DNA from: VRUE01 sp963705635
GTDB taxonomy: Bacteria > Actinomycetota > Thermoleophilia > Solirubrobacterales > 70-9
Length of the DNA: 64,000 nucleotides
Direction of reading: 5' to 3'
Assembly (NCBI GenBank): GCA_963705635.1
Contig: CAVPKH010000004.1
Span: 558,001-622,000 of the forward strand
Within the stretch, counting starts at the first letter, position 1. Every line of letters starts with the position of its first letter. Both the position numbers and the translations under genes were made by a program. The notes beneath the pieces were generated by a model that saw only the letters and a program-made list of their open reading frames with translations, was not told the DNA's origin and did not search any database. Shown piece after piece: positions 24,595 through 32,899 of this stretch.

Positions 24595-26211
24595 CTACTC
24601 CCACTCGATGGTTGCCGGTGGCTTCGAGGAGATGTCGAGGGCCACGCGGTTCACGTCGGTGATCTCGTTGATGATCCGGTTGGAGACGCGCTCGAGCAGG
24701 TCGTAGGGGAGCCGGGCCCAGTCGGCGGTCATCGCGTCGTCGGAGGTGACGGCGCGGATCACGATCGGGTAGGCGTAAGTGCGGCCGTCGCCCTGGACGC
24801 CGACCGAGCGGACCACCGGCAGCACGCAGAAGGACTGCCAGAGCTGGCGGTAGAGGTCGGCGGCGCGGATCTCCTCCTGCAGGATCGCGTCGGCGGCACG
24901 GAGGATGTCGAGCCGCTCCCTGTTGACCTCGCCGCCGACGATGCGGATCGCCAGGCCGGGGCCCGGGAAGGGCTGGCGCCAGACCATCCGCTCGGGCAAG
25001 CCGAGCTCGGCGCCGACCGCGCGCACCTCGTCCTTGAACAGCATCCGCAGCGGCTCGACCAGCTCGAACTCGAGGTCGTCGGGCAGGCCGCCGACGTTGT
25101 GGTGGGACTTGATCGTCGCCGCGCCCTCGCTGCCGCCCGACTCGATCACGTCGGAATAGAGCGTGCCCTGGACCAGGTAGGAAACGTCCTCGAGCTTCTC
25201 CGCCTCGTCCTCGAAGACGCGGATGAACTCGCCGCCGATGATCTTGCGCTTGCGCTCGGGGTCGTCGACCCCGGCCAGCTTGTCGAGGAAGCGCTGCTCG
25301 GCTTCGACGTGGACCAGCGGGATGCCGAACTGCTCGAAGGCCGCGACCACCTGCTCGGCCTCGTTGAGCCGCATCAGGCCGTGATCGACGAAGACGCAGG
25401 TCAGCTGGGCGCCGATCGCCCTGTGGACGAGCAGCGCCGCAACGGAGGAATCAACCCCGCCGGAGAGGCCGCAGATCACCCGGCCATCGCCCACCTGGGC
25501 CTGGATCTTGGCGACCTGCTCAGCGATCACCGACTGCGGCGACCACTGCCGCTCGCAGCCGGCGACGTCGCGCAGGAAGCGGGTGAGGATCTCGGTCCCG
25601 TAGGGCGTGTGGACGACCTCAGGGTGGAACTGGATCCCGTAGAGGCCGCGGTCGGGGTACTCGCAGGCGGCCACCGGCGAGCCGGGGCTCGAGGCGAGCG
25701 CGGTGAAGCCCTCGGGCGGCTCGAAGACGGAGTCGCGATGGCTCATCCAGCAGTGCTGCTCCTCGGGCAGGCCGGCGAGCAGGCGCCCGCCACCGTCGCG
25801 CAGGGTCAGATCAGTGCGCCCGAACTCCCCCGCCTCGGCTGCCTCAACCCTCCCCCCCAGCGCCTGGACCATCGCCTGCATGCCGTAACAGATCCCGAGC
25901 AGCGGAATCCCCAGATCAAGCAGCTCAGTGGGAAACGCCGGCGCCCCAGCCTCGTAGACGGAAGCGGGCCCGCCCGAGAGCACGAGCCCCTTCGGCTTGC
26001 GCTCCCGAATCTTCTCCAGCGCGGTGTTCGCCGGCAACAGCTCAGCGAAAACGCCGCATTCGCGAATCCGTCTTGCGATCAGCTGCGAATACTGCCCTCC
26101 GAAATCAAGGACAAGCACCTCCTCGAGCAAATGCCCTGAGTCAGGTCGGGGCGAATCGGCCGTTCCCTCGGAGGCCAGGTTGGCCTCGGGTCGCACGGTT
26201 GCCTCGCTCAC
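24595..26211 (-). CDS. guaA: GMP synthase (glutamine-hydrolysing)
   Basis: About 538 residues. The class I amidotransferase domain has VLDFGGQYSQLIARRIRE, the nucleophile loop GICYGMQAM and FHPEVVHT; the ATP pyrophosphatase domain has the P-loop VICGLSGGVDSSVAA; the C-terminal dimerisation domain ends NRVALDISSKPPATIEWE. Converts XMP to GMP. I favour GTG 26211; 12 further upstream codons are open but run into the guaB3-guaA hairpin. Downstream of guaB3 on the same strand, so GMP-branch enzymes are together. Confidence 0.95.
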   Translation of the reverse strand: MSEATVRPEANLASEGTADSPRPDSGHLLEEVLVLDFGGQYSQLIARRIRECGVFAELLPANTALEKIRERKPKGLVLSGGPASVYEAGAPAFPTELLDLGIPLLGICYGMQAMVQALGGRVEAAEAGEFGRTDLTLRDGGGRLLAGLPEEQHCWMSHRDSVFEPPEGFTALASSPGSPVAACEYPDRGLYGIQFHPEVVHTPYGTEILTRFLRDVAGCERQWSPQSVIAEQVAKIQAQVGDGRVICGLSGGVDSSVAALLVHRAIGAQLTCVFVDHGLMRLNEAEQVVAAFEQFGIPLVHVEAEQRFLDKLAGVDDPERKRKIIGGEFIRVFEDEAEKLEDVSYLVQGTLYSDVIESGGSEGAATIKSHHNVGGLPDDLEFELVEPLRMLFKDEVRAVGAELGLPERMVWRQPFPGPGLAIRIVGGEVNRERLDILRAADAILQEEIRAADLYRQLWQSFCVLPVVRSVGVQGDGRTYAYPIVIRAVTSDDAMTADWARLPYDLLERVSNRIINEITDVNRVALDISSKPPATIEWE

Positions 26212-26235
26212 GCCTCTGCCGGGGGGTGGCGTCGC

Positions 26236-26290
26236 AGGGGGGACCACCCCCGAGGACGCTTTAGCGACCGCAGGGGGTGGTGGGTCCCCT
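26236..26290. repeat. Strong hairpin between guaB3 and guaA
   Basis: AGGGGGGACCACCCCC (26236-26251) pairs with GGGGGTGGTGGGTCCCCT (26273-26290) with small bulges around a loop containing ACGCTTTAGCGACC. It fills the gap between the guaB3 stop and the guaA start. No T tract; it may stabilise or separate the two messages. Confidence 0.5.
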
Positions 26291-26328
26291 GGGGCGACCG
26301 GACCCGCCGGCCCAGCACGTGAGCGTCC

Positions 26329-27534
26329 TTAGTCATCGGATACCGCAACCCCCGTAGCCACCGTGGCCCGCCCGTTCGACCCCATCCCCACCGACTGCTC
26401 ATTTTGCAGCTTCTTGCCCTCGCTCATCAGGGCGGGAGCGACCATCACCTCGGCTCGCTGGAAGGAGCGGATGTCCTCGTAGCCACAGGTGGCCATCGAG
26501 GTCTTCAGCGCCCCCATCAGGTTGAAGGTGCCGTCGTTCTCCTGGGCCGGGCCGAGCACGATCTCCTCCATCGTCCCGTCCTGCTTCGTGGTGACGCGGG
26601 TGCCGCGCGGCAGCGAGGGATGGAAGGTCGCCATCCCCCAGTGGAAGCCACGGCCGGGCGCCTCCTTGGCGCGGGCCAGCGGCGAGCCGACCATCACCGA
26701 GTCGGCCCCGCAGGCGATCGCCTTGGAGACGTCGCCGCCGGTGCGCATGCCGCCGTCGGCGATCACGTTGACGTACTCGCCGGTCTCGAGCATGTGCTGG
26801 GAGCGAGCGGCGGCGACGTCGGCGATCGCAGTCGCCTGCGGGACGCCGATGCCGAGCACGCCGCGGGTGGTGCAAGCGGCGCCGGGGCCGACTCCGACCA
26901 AGACGCCGACGGCGCCGGTCCGCATCAGGTGCAGGCCAGTGGAGTAAGAGGCGCAACCGCCGACCACGGTCGGCACCGGCACCTCGGCGATGAACTCCTT
27001 CAGGTTGAGCGGCTCGACCGTGGTCGAGACGTGTTCGGCCGAGATCACCGTGCCCTGGATGACGAGGATGTCGATCCCCGCCTCGACCGCGACCTCGTAG
27101 TGCTCGCGCACTTTCTGCGGGGTCAGCGAGCCGCAGGCAACGGCGCCACGCGCCTTGATCTCGGCGATCCGCTGGCCGATCAGCTCGGACTTGACCGGCT
27201 CGGCGTAGATCTCCTGCATGATCCGCGTCGCCTCGTGCTTGGGCGCGGCGGCGACCATCTCCAGCTTTTCCTCGGCGTTCTCGAAGCGGGTCCAGATCCC
27301 CTCGAGGTTGAGCACGCCGAGACCGCCCAGCTCGTTGACGAGCACCGCGGTGTCGGGGCTGACGACTCCGTCCATCGCCGATGCCACGAGCGGCAACTCG
27401 AAGCGATAGGGGCCAAGGGTCCAGCTGATGTCAATGTCGTCGGGATCGCGGGTGCGGCGCGACGGGACGATTGCGATGTCGTCGAATCCGTAAGCGCGCC
27501 GCCCCTTCTTGCCTCGACCGATGTCGATCTCCAA
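26329..27534 (-). CDS. guaB3: IMP dehydrogenase-related protein (GuaB3-type)
   Basis: 401 residues of TIM-barrel IMPDH fold without CBS domains, as in actinobacterial GuaB3. Key segments: FDDIAIVPSRRTRDPDDIDI, MDGVVSPDTAVLVNELGGLG, GVGPGAACTTRGVLGIG with the active-site Cys, and VIADGGMRTGGDVSKAIACG. The start is TTG 27532-27534, preceded by a GGAGGA ribosome site at good distance; no ATG fits. GuaB3 paralogues may act as GMP reductase-like or regulatory enzymes rather than the main IMPDH; gene name tentative. Confidence 0.85.
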   Translation of the reverse strand: MEIDIGRGKKGRRAYGFDDIAIVPSRRTRDPDDIDISWTLGPYRFELPLVASAMDGVVSPDTAVLVNELGGLGVLNLEGIWTRFENAEEKLEMVAAAPKHEATRIMQEIYAEPVKSELIGQRIAEIKARGAVACGSLTPQKVREHYEVAVEAGIDILVIQGTVISAEHVSTTVEPLNLKEFIAEVPVPTVVGGCASYSTGLHLMRTGAVGVLVGVGPGAACTTRGVLGIGVPQATAIADVAAARSQHMLETGEYVNVIADGGMRTGGDVSKAIACGADSVMVGSPLARAKEAPGRGFHWGMATFHPSLPRGTRVTTKQDGTMEEIVLGPAQENDGTFNLMGALKTSMATCGYEDIRSFQRAEVMVAPALMSEGKKLQNEQSVGMGSNGRATVATGVAVSDD

Positions 27535-27568
27535 GTTAAGTCCTCCAGGGTGGCGTTGAGGACCCAGC

Positions 27569-28525
27569 CTACACTTCGGCGGGGACCTCCAAATCCTGGA
27601 CGTGGACCTCCCCGAGCAGGCGCTCGACCTGATTGCGGTCGACCATGCCGGCGCCGAAGTGCTGGGTCGACTCGGCGCCGCAGGCGACGCCGTGGGCGAG
27701 GCACTCATCGGCCGGGCGGCCGTCGTAGCGGGCGGCGACGTAGCCGGCCAGGAAGGCGTCGCCGGAGCCGACCGTCGAGACCGGCTCGAGCGACTCGGTC
27801 CGCACCTCGAGGAAGCGCCGCTCCGCGCCCTCGCCGACGACCGCGACGCAGCCGTCGGGGCGCGTGATCGCCGCCTCGGCAGCGCCGAGGCGGACCAGCT
27901 CGGAGAGGCCGTGGACGAGGTCGTCGCGGTCGGCGAACTCCTGGCCGACCAGCTCCTCGGCCTCGCGCTCGTTGGGGGTGACGACGGAGGCGCCGGCGCG
28001 CAGGCCGGCGAGCATCGCGTCGCCCTCGGCGTCGAGCACGACCGGCACGCCGCGCTCGCTCAGCTCCTTGACCATGCGCTCGTAGAGGTCGGCTCCGGCG
28101 CCGGGGGGAAGGGTGCCGGCGAGCACGCAGAGCTTGGCGCCGTCGGCGAGGTAGCCGAGCCTCGCCACGAAGGCCTCGACCTCCTCGGGGCTAACCGCGG
28201 GGCCGCGCTCGTTGATCTCCGTCTGCTCCCCCGAGGTGGGGTCGATCACGGCCAGGTTGATCCGCGTCTCGGCGGCGATCGGGGTGAAGTCGGTCAGCAC
28301 CTCTTCCTCGCGCAGCTGGTCCAGCAGCCTGCTGCCGGTGGGCCCGCCGGCGAAGCCCGCCGCGATCACCGGGCGGCCGAGCCGCTTCAGCGCCCGCGCC
28401 ACGTTGATCCCCTTGCCGCCGGCGACGGTGCGGCTCTCGACCGCGCGATGGCGGTGGCCGAGGCGGAAGTTGGGAACCGCGACCGTGCGGTCGATCGCCG
28501 CGTTGAGGGTGACGGTGAGGATCAC
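27569..28525 (-). CDS. PfkB-family sugar kinase (1-phosphofructokinase-like)
   Basis: About 318 residues. N-terminal VILTVTLNAAIDRTVAVPNF and AGGKGINVARALKRLG are typical of 1-phosphofructokinase/tagatose-6-phosphate kinase; the anion hole and base are in VSTVGSGDAFLAGYVAA near residue 260, and VVTPNEREAEELVG supports the subfamily. GTG start at 28523-28525 begins exactly at the first beta strand. No PTS genes are nearby, so the natural substrate (fructose-1-P precursor or another phospho-sugar) is open. Confidence 0.85.
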   Translation of the reverse strand: MILTVTLNAAIDRTVAVPNFRLGHRHRAVESRTVAGGKGINVARALKRLGRPVIAAGFAGGPTGSRLLDQLREEEVLTDFTPIAAETRINLAVIDPTSGEQTEINERGPAVSPEEVEAFVARLGYLADGAKLCVLAGTLPPGAGADLYERMVKELSERGVPVVLDAEGDAMLAGLRAGASVVTPNEREAEELVGQEFADRDDLVHGLSELVRLGAAEAAITRPDGCVAVVGEGAERRFLEVRTESLEPVSTVGSGDAFLAGYVAARYDGRPADECLAHGVACGAESTQHFGAGMVDRNQVERLLGEVHVQDLEVPAEV

Positions 28526-28588
28526 TGCGCCGCGTCCTCGCCGCGCTGCCGATCGCCCACGGCTCGCCTCTCCTCGCAACCCACCATC

Positions 28589-29803
28589 TCATCCCTCTCC
28601 TTCGTCCCCGCGGCGCAGTAGGCGCCACAGGAGAACCGCGCCAATCAGTATCACGAATACCGCGATCGCAAACGAAATCAGCTCGTTGTCGAGGAAGCTT
28701 CGCAGCCGGTCGAAAGCGCTGGCCTCGGGCACCGCGCGCCCCGCCCGCAGCGGAACCTCGGCGGCGCGCAGGCCGTCGACATAGACCGTCGCGCTGCCCA
28801 GCCTGGCACCGTGCCGGATCGGCCCCTCGACCTCGCCCGGCGCCCGCACCGCGACCGTCAGGCGCTGATCGCGGCGCAGGCCGACGGCGACGCTGCGGGC
28901 GGCGCGCAGCGGCAGCTCGCCGCCCGAGTAGCGAATCGACGGGACGGCGAGCTCGCTGCCGGCCCGGACCGGCAGGCGCCGTTTGTACTGGGCGAAGCCG
29001 TAGTCGAGCAGGTCGATGTTGTCGCGGAAGCGGTCTTCGTCGGTGGGAGCGCCGATTGCGACCGAGATCAGCTCCACTCCCCGGCGCTGCCCCGACCCGA
29101 CCAGCACGTAGAGGGCGCCGAAGGTATGGCCCGTCTTCACCCCGGTCACCCAGGGCGCCATCCGCAGCAGCTCGTTGATCGTGCTGATCCGGCGGCGGGG
29201 CCTGAGGCTGCGCAGGACGGCGCTGCGGGCGGCGGCGATGCGGGCGAAAGCGGGGATGCGCAGCAGGCGCTGGGTCAGCGTCGCCAGGTCACGGGCGCTG
29301 GAGTGGTTGCCGCGCTGGTCGAGGCCGACCGGATTGGCGTAGTGGGTGTCGGCCAGCCCCAGCGCCGCCGCGTAGCGGTTCATCTGACCCACGAAGCGCG
29401 CCTCCGAGCCGGCGGCGGCGAGGGCGAGGTCGTAGGCGGCGTCGTTGCCACTGCGCAGGATCAGGCCGTAGAGCAGGTCGCGCACGCTGATCCGCTGCCC
29501 GGGGCGCAGGCCCAGCAGCGACTCGCCGTATTCGGCCTCGTAGGGCGCGGCGCGCACGATCCGGTCGAGCGGCAGCTCGCGCAGCACCACGTAGGCGGTC
29601 ATCAGCTTGGTCGTGCTGGCGATCGGCAGCTGGCGGGCGGCCGCGTGGGAGACCAGCACCTCTCCGGTCCGCGCGTCGATCAGCGTCCAGGCACGGGCCT
29701 CGATCCTCGGCCCCTTTGTCGCCGCCATCCCGGGCGCGGCCAGGGACAGCGCCAGCAACGCCGTTGCCAGGAGCACGCCCGCGCGGCGCGGCGCCGGCGT
29801 CAT
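28589..29803 (-). CDS. dacA: D-alanyl-D-alanine carboxypeptidase (S11, PBP5-like)
   Basis: 404 residues: signal peptide, then the S11 penicillin-binding fold with S63-T-T-K66 (IASTTKLMTA), SGN at 118-120 (RSGNDAAYD) and the KTG box in VTGVKTGHT. A C-terminal membrane span (IAVFVILIGAVLLWRLLRR) anchors it with a short basic/acidic tail. Trims the terminal D-Ala of peptidoglycan stem peptides. An intercistronic hairpin (29813-29866) separates it from the upstream LysM gene; no good ribosome site lies between hairpin and ATG. Confidence 0.93.
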   Translation of the reverse strand: MTPAPRRAGVLLATALLALSLAAPGMAATKGPRIEARAWTLIDARTGEVLVSHAAARQLPIASTTKLMTAYVVLRELPLDRIVRAAPYEAEYGESLLGLRPGQRISVRDLLYGLILRSGNDAAYDLALAAAGSEARFVGQMNRYAAALGLADTHYANPVGLDQRGNHSSARDLATLTQRLLRIPAFARIAAARSAVLRSLRPRRRISTINELLRMAPWVTGVKTGHTFGALYVLVGSGQRRGVELISVAIGAPTDEDRFRDNIDLLDYGFAQYKRRLPVRAGSELAVPSIRYSGGELPLRAARSVAVGLRRDQRLTVAVRAPGEVEGPIRHGARLGSATVYVDGLRAAEVPLRAGRAVPEASAFDRLRSFLDNELISFAIAVFVILIGAVLLWRLLRRGDEGEG

Positions 29804-29812
29804 CGAGCTTCG

Positions 29813-29866
29813 CGGGCAAATCGCCGCGGACCCGAATACCCGGAAGTCGCCGCGCCGATTTGCCCG
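29813..29866 (-). repeat. 54-nt intercistronic hairpin element, copy A
   Basis: CGGGCAAATCG (29813-29823) pairs with CGATTTGCCCG (29856-29866), continuing as CGCGG/CCGCG. The loop reads, on the minus strand, ACTTCCGGGTATTCGGGTCC. The element begins one base after the LysM stop and ends 9 nt before the dacA ATG. It matches copy B at 32846-32897 in loop and inner stem while the outer stem varies with compensation. Confidence 0.75.
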
Positions 29867-29867
29867 C

Positions 29868-30188
29868 TCACTTCAGCTTCAGCTTCTCGCCGGCGATCAG
29901 GATCTGCGGGTCGACCTGCGGGTTCAGCGCCTGGATGCGCGCCACCGTGACACCGGTGTGGTGGGCGATCGCGGTCAGCGTGTCGCCGCTCTTGACGATG
30001 TAGGTGGCCGGGGCGTTGCGCCGCTCCCTTGCCGCCTTGCGCGCCGCCTTGTCGCCGTGCCCCTGTCCGTTGGAATCGCCCGAGTCGCCGCCGAGGGCGG
30101 CGCCGATGACGACGACCGCGACCACGAGGGCGACCACGAGGGTGATCACCGCGAGGATCCGGGCTGAGACTGAGGAGCGTTTCTTCAT
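29868..30188 (-). CDS. LysM-domain membrane-anchored protein
   Basis: 106 residues: basic MKKRSSVSAR start, one membrane span (about 11-33), a Gly/Asp/His linker and a single LysM domain at about 62-106 (YIVKSGDTLTAIAHHTGVTV ... NPQVDPQILIAGEKLKL). LysM binds peptidoglycan, so this is likely a wall-attached membrane protein. It precedes dacA, giving a small wall-related pair between pyrF and fruK-like genes. Confidence 0.88.
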   Translation of the reverse strand: MKKRSSVSARILAVITLVVALVVAVVVIGAALGGDSGDSNGQGHGDKAARKAARERRNAPATYIVKSGDTLTAIAHHTGVTVARIQALNPQVDPQILIAGEKLKLK

Positions 30189-30218
30189 TGGGCGTGGCGG
30201 GAGTTGGGACGGGCGTCG

Positions 30219-30240
30219 CTGATCGTATATACGGTCAGCG
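30219..30240 (-). promoter_or_regulatory. Palindrome upstream of the LysM gene
   Basis: GCTGATCGTATATACGGTCAGC is a 22-bp near-perfect palindrome between the pyrF stop and the LysM start. It may be an operator or a bidirectional hairpin; on the minus strand the central TATATACG could serve as a -10 box. Confidence 0.45.
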
Positions 30241-30245
30241 CTGTT

Positions 30246-31133
30246 TTAGGCGGTTGAAACATCCCAGACCATGGCGCGCAGATCCTCGGCCGCCGCCGCC
30301 GGGTCCTCGGCGCCGGAGATCCCCCGCGAAGCGGCGACCACAGCGGCGCCGGGACCGGGGCCAAATGCCGGCCCCAGCAGCTCCGGCCGCCCACCCTGGG
30401 CGCCGACTCCGGGAATCAGGAAGATCGAGCGCGGCATCAGCGAGCGCAGGCGGGCGATGTGCTCGGGCGCCGTGGCGCCCACGACCGCGCCCATCCCGCT
30501 GAGGCCACGCTCGCCGAGCAACCGTTCCGAGAGAGCGTCGACCAGGGCCGCGAGGCGCTCGTGCAGCGGCCGCTCCGGCGTCGGCTGGTCCTGCAGGTCA
30601 GCCGCGCCCGGGTTGCTGGTCCGCACCAGGGCGAAAACCCCGGCCCCGGCAGCTGCCGCAGCGGCCACCAGGGGCTCGAGCGCATCGGCCCCGAGCAGGG
30701 GGTTCGCGGTGAAGGCGTCGGCGCCGAGCCCCGCCACCGGCCCCCATGGCGTCGGGGTCTCGCCGACCAGGGCCTGGGCGTAGGCGGTCGCGGTGACCGG
30801 CACGTCGCCGCGCTTGCCGTCGGCGATCACCAGCAGCCCCGCTTCCTGGGCCGCCGCGCAGACATCGGCCAGCGCCGCCCAGCCGGGCGCCCCGAGGCGC
30901 TCGAAGCAGGCCAGCTGCGGCTTGACCGCCACGCAGGCTGGGCCGGCTCGCTCGATCAGCGAGCGGCAGTGAACGGCCACGGCCTCGGCCGCGTGCTCGG
31001 CGACCGAGGCCGTGGGAACTTCCGTCCCGTCCCCGGTGAGCTTCGACGGATCGGGATCGAGACCAAGGCAGATCTGGCTGCGACGCTCCTCAACGAGCGC
31101 CGCGAGCCGATCTGCGAATGGAGCCTGGCTCAG
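30246..31133 (-). CDS. pyrF: Orotidine 5'-phosphate decarboxylase, apparent CTG start
   Basis: 295 residues if started at CTG 31133-31131. The essential N-terminal strand ICLGLDPDPSKL lies upstream of the first GTG (30980), and no ATG, GTG or TTG occurs in frame before it; the CTG overlaps the TGA of the HU gene (CTGA), suggesting coupled initiation. Catalytic tetrad region VIADGKRGDVPVTATAYAQA is intact, as are ACVAVKPQLACFERLG, RTSNPGA and IPGVGAQGG, typical of subfamily 2. Decarboxylates OMP to UMP. The function is secure; the start codon is the odd part. Confidence 0.88.
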   Translation of the reverse strand: MSQAPFADRLAALVEERRSQICLGLDPDPSKLTGDGTEVPTASVAEHAAEAVAVHCRSLIERAGPACVAVKPQLACFERLGAPGWAALADVCAAAQEAGLLVIADGKRGDVPVTATAYAQALVGETPTPWGPVAGLGADAFTANPLLGADALEPLVAAAAAAGAGVFALVRTSNPGAADLQDQPTPERPLHERLAALVDALSERLLGERGLSGMGAVVGATAPEHIARLRSLMPRSIFLIPGVGAQGGRPELLGPAFGPGPGAAVVAASRGISGAEDPAAAAEDLRAMVWDVSTA

Positions 31134-31408
31134 CCTTTGACCTTGGTCTTCAGCGCCGAGCCGGCGGAGAAGCGCGGCACCTTGCCGCCCGGGATCGTGA
31201 TCCGCTCGCCGGTGCGGGGGTTGACGCCCTGGCGCGGACCGCGCTCGGCGACGTGGAATTTGCCGAAGCCGGTGAAGCTGACCTCGCCGCCGCCGCTCAG
31301 GGTGTTGGTAACCGCATCGAGAACCGCGTCAAGCGCATCGCTGGCGGCCTTCTTGCTGCCCAGCCGCTCGTCGCCTGCAAGTTGGTCCAGAAACTCAGCC
31401 TTTGTCAC
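31130..31408 (-). CDS. HU-family DNA-binding protein
   Basis: 92 residues: MTKAEFLDQLAG start, the dimer core VSFTGFGKFHVAERGPRQGV and the DNA-intercalating arm NPRTGERITIPGGKVPRFSAG, ending ALKTKVKG. Bends and compacts DNA. Shorter than mycobacterial HU, without a lysine-rich tail. It precedes and overlaps pyrF. A 78-nt gap separates it from the upstream TldE-like gene. Confidence 0.95.
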   Translation of the reverse strand: MTKAEFLDQLAGDERLGSKKAASDALDAVLDAVTNTLSGGGEVSFTGFGKFHVAERGPRQGVNPRTGERITIPGGKVPRFSAGSALKTKVKG

Positions 31409-31485
31409 GTCGAAGCTCCTCCGTCATGGGTGGTTGAAATCGGCCGCAATCTAACAGCGCCCACGGCCGTAAAGCCGCATGGGAC

Positions 31486-32832
31486 TCAGGAACCGGCGAC
31501 GGTCATCGCCCCAACCAGCAGTGACGGCGTGCTGACCGAGCCGCCAAAGGGAACCCAGCGCGCGTCCGCGCCAACGGCTCGCACGGCCATCAGCATCGAG
31601 ACCAGGTCACTTGCAATCGTGAACTCGCGCAGCGGCTCGGCCAGCTCGCCGCCGCGGATCGCCCGCCCCGAGGCGCCGACCGAGAAGACCCCGGAGACCG
31701 GGTTGACGCCGGAATGCAGGCCGGCGACGTCGGTGACGAGCACGCCCTCGTCCGCCTCCCGCAGCAGCTGCTCGAAACCGAGCGTGCCGGGGGCGACGAC
31801 CAGGTTCGAGCTCGCGACCGAGGGCTGCGAGCGGTAGCCACTGCGCCCGGCGCTGCCGGTTGAGGACTCGCCGCCGCGGCGGGCGGTGTAGGTGTCGTAG
31901 AGGTAGGTGCGGAGCTCCCCGCCCTCGATCAGGGCGGTGCGGCGCCGCGGCACGCCCTCGCCGTCGAACGGGGAGGAGGCGAAGCCCTCGGGGTCGAGCC
32001 CGTCGTCGTGGAGGACCAGCGCCCGATCGGCGACCTCGGCCCCGACCCGCCCGGCAAAGGGCGAGCGCCCGCGCTGCACCGCGCCGGCACTGAGGCCGCC
32101 GCCGATCAGCGCGATGAAGCTGGCGGCGACGGTCGGATCGAGGACCACGGGGCAGGAGCGCGACCGCGGCTTGCCGGCGCCGATCATCGCCGTCGCCCGC
32201 TCCGCCCCCTCGCGGCCGATCGCCTCGGGATCGAGGGCGACCGGGCCGCGGCCGAGGCCGAAGCCGAGGCCGGTCTCGCGCCCCTCGCCACTCTCCGCCA
32301 GGGCCTGGAGGTAGCCGTAACAGCTCGAGCTTCCGTATTCGCCCTCGATCCCGGTCGAGGAGACGATCGCGACCCGCTCGGCGGAGTCGGCGTAGACGGC
32401 CTGCTCGACCCCGGCGATTCGCCGGTCGGCCGCGAGCGCGGCGCGCTCGATCGCCAGGGCCAACTCGGCGACGCGATCCGTCGGCCAGGCGCCGACCGAG
32501 GCGTCGCTCAGCCGCAGGTCAGCCGCCGCCGGACCGTCCGCGCTCGGCGGTCCGGCGAACTCGTCCTCGTCGGCGACCCGGGCCGCCTCGGCCGCGCGCC
32601 CCGCAAGCGCCGCGATCCCGGCCTCGGAAAGGTCGGTGCCGTAGGCGTAGCCGACCCGGGCCCCGATCCAAGCCCGCACCCCGATCCCCCGCTGGGTCGC
32701 GGCGGTGAGGCTCTCGACCTCGCCGCCGTGAGCGCGCACCTCGCGCCCGGCGTCCTCGGAGGCGTAGGCCTCGGCGTCCGCGGCGCCCGCCGCGAGCACC
32801 CCCTCGACGGCGCGGCGCGCCAGCTCGATCAC
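31486..32832 (-). CDS. TldE/PmbA-like metalloprotease subunit
   Basis: About 448 residues of TldD/PmbA fold lacking the HExxxH zinc motif, as in TldE. Segments: VESLTAATQRGIGVRAWIGA near the N-terminus, SGAVQRGRSPF-like VQRGRSPFAGRVG, and the C-terminal LVTDVAGLHSGVNPVSGVFS and GGSVSTPSLLVGAMTV. TldD/TldE together form a heterodimeric protease that trims unfolded or leader peptides, for example of microcin B17. GTG 32832 starts after the hairpin element that follows tldD. Confidence 0.88.
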   Translation of the reverse strand: MIELARRAVEGVLAAGAADAEAYASEDAGREVRAHGGEVESLTAATQRGIGVRAWIGARVGYAYGTDLSEAGIAALAGRAAEAARVADEDEFAGPPSADGPAAADLRLSDASVGAWPTDRVAELALAIERAALAADRRIAGVEQAVYADSAERVAIVSSTGIEGEYGSSSCYGYLQALAESGEGRETGLGFGLGRGPVALDPEAIGREGAERATAMIGAGKPRSRSCPVVLDPTVAASFIALIGGGLSAGAVQRGRSPFAGRVGAEVADRALVLHDDGLDPEGFASSPFDGEGVPRRRTALIEGGELRTYLYDTYTARRGGESSTGSAGRSGYRSQPSVASSNLVVAPGTLGFEQLLREADEGVLVTDVAGLHSGVNPVSGVFSVGASGRAIRGGELAEPLREFTIASDLVSMLMAVRAVGADARWVPFGGSVSTPSLLVGAMTVAGS

Positions 32833-32845
32833 GGCAAGACCTCGC

Positions 32846-32897
32846 GCCCAAATCGCCACGGATTCGAACACCCGGAAGTCACCGTGACGATTTGGGC
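32846..32897 (-). repeat. 52-nt intercistronic hairpin element, copy B
   Basis: GCCCAAATCG (32846-32855) pairs with CGATTTGGGC (32888-32897), and CCACGG with CCGTGA/CCGTGG-type inner pairing. The minus-strand loop is GACTTCCGGGTGTTCGAATCC. It begins 2 nt after the tldD stop and ends 13 nt before the tldE GTG, the same placement as copy A between the LysM gene and dacA. Confidence 0.75.
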
Positions 32898-32899
32898 AC

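Noticed and set aside
32838..32897. tRNA suggested by the GGGTGTTCGAATCC run
   Set aside because: Only a T-loop-like piece is present; the rest folds into a simple hairpin shared with 29813-29866 and cannot form a cloverleaf.
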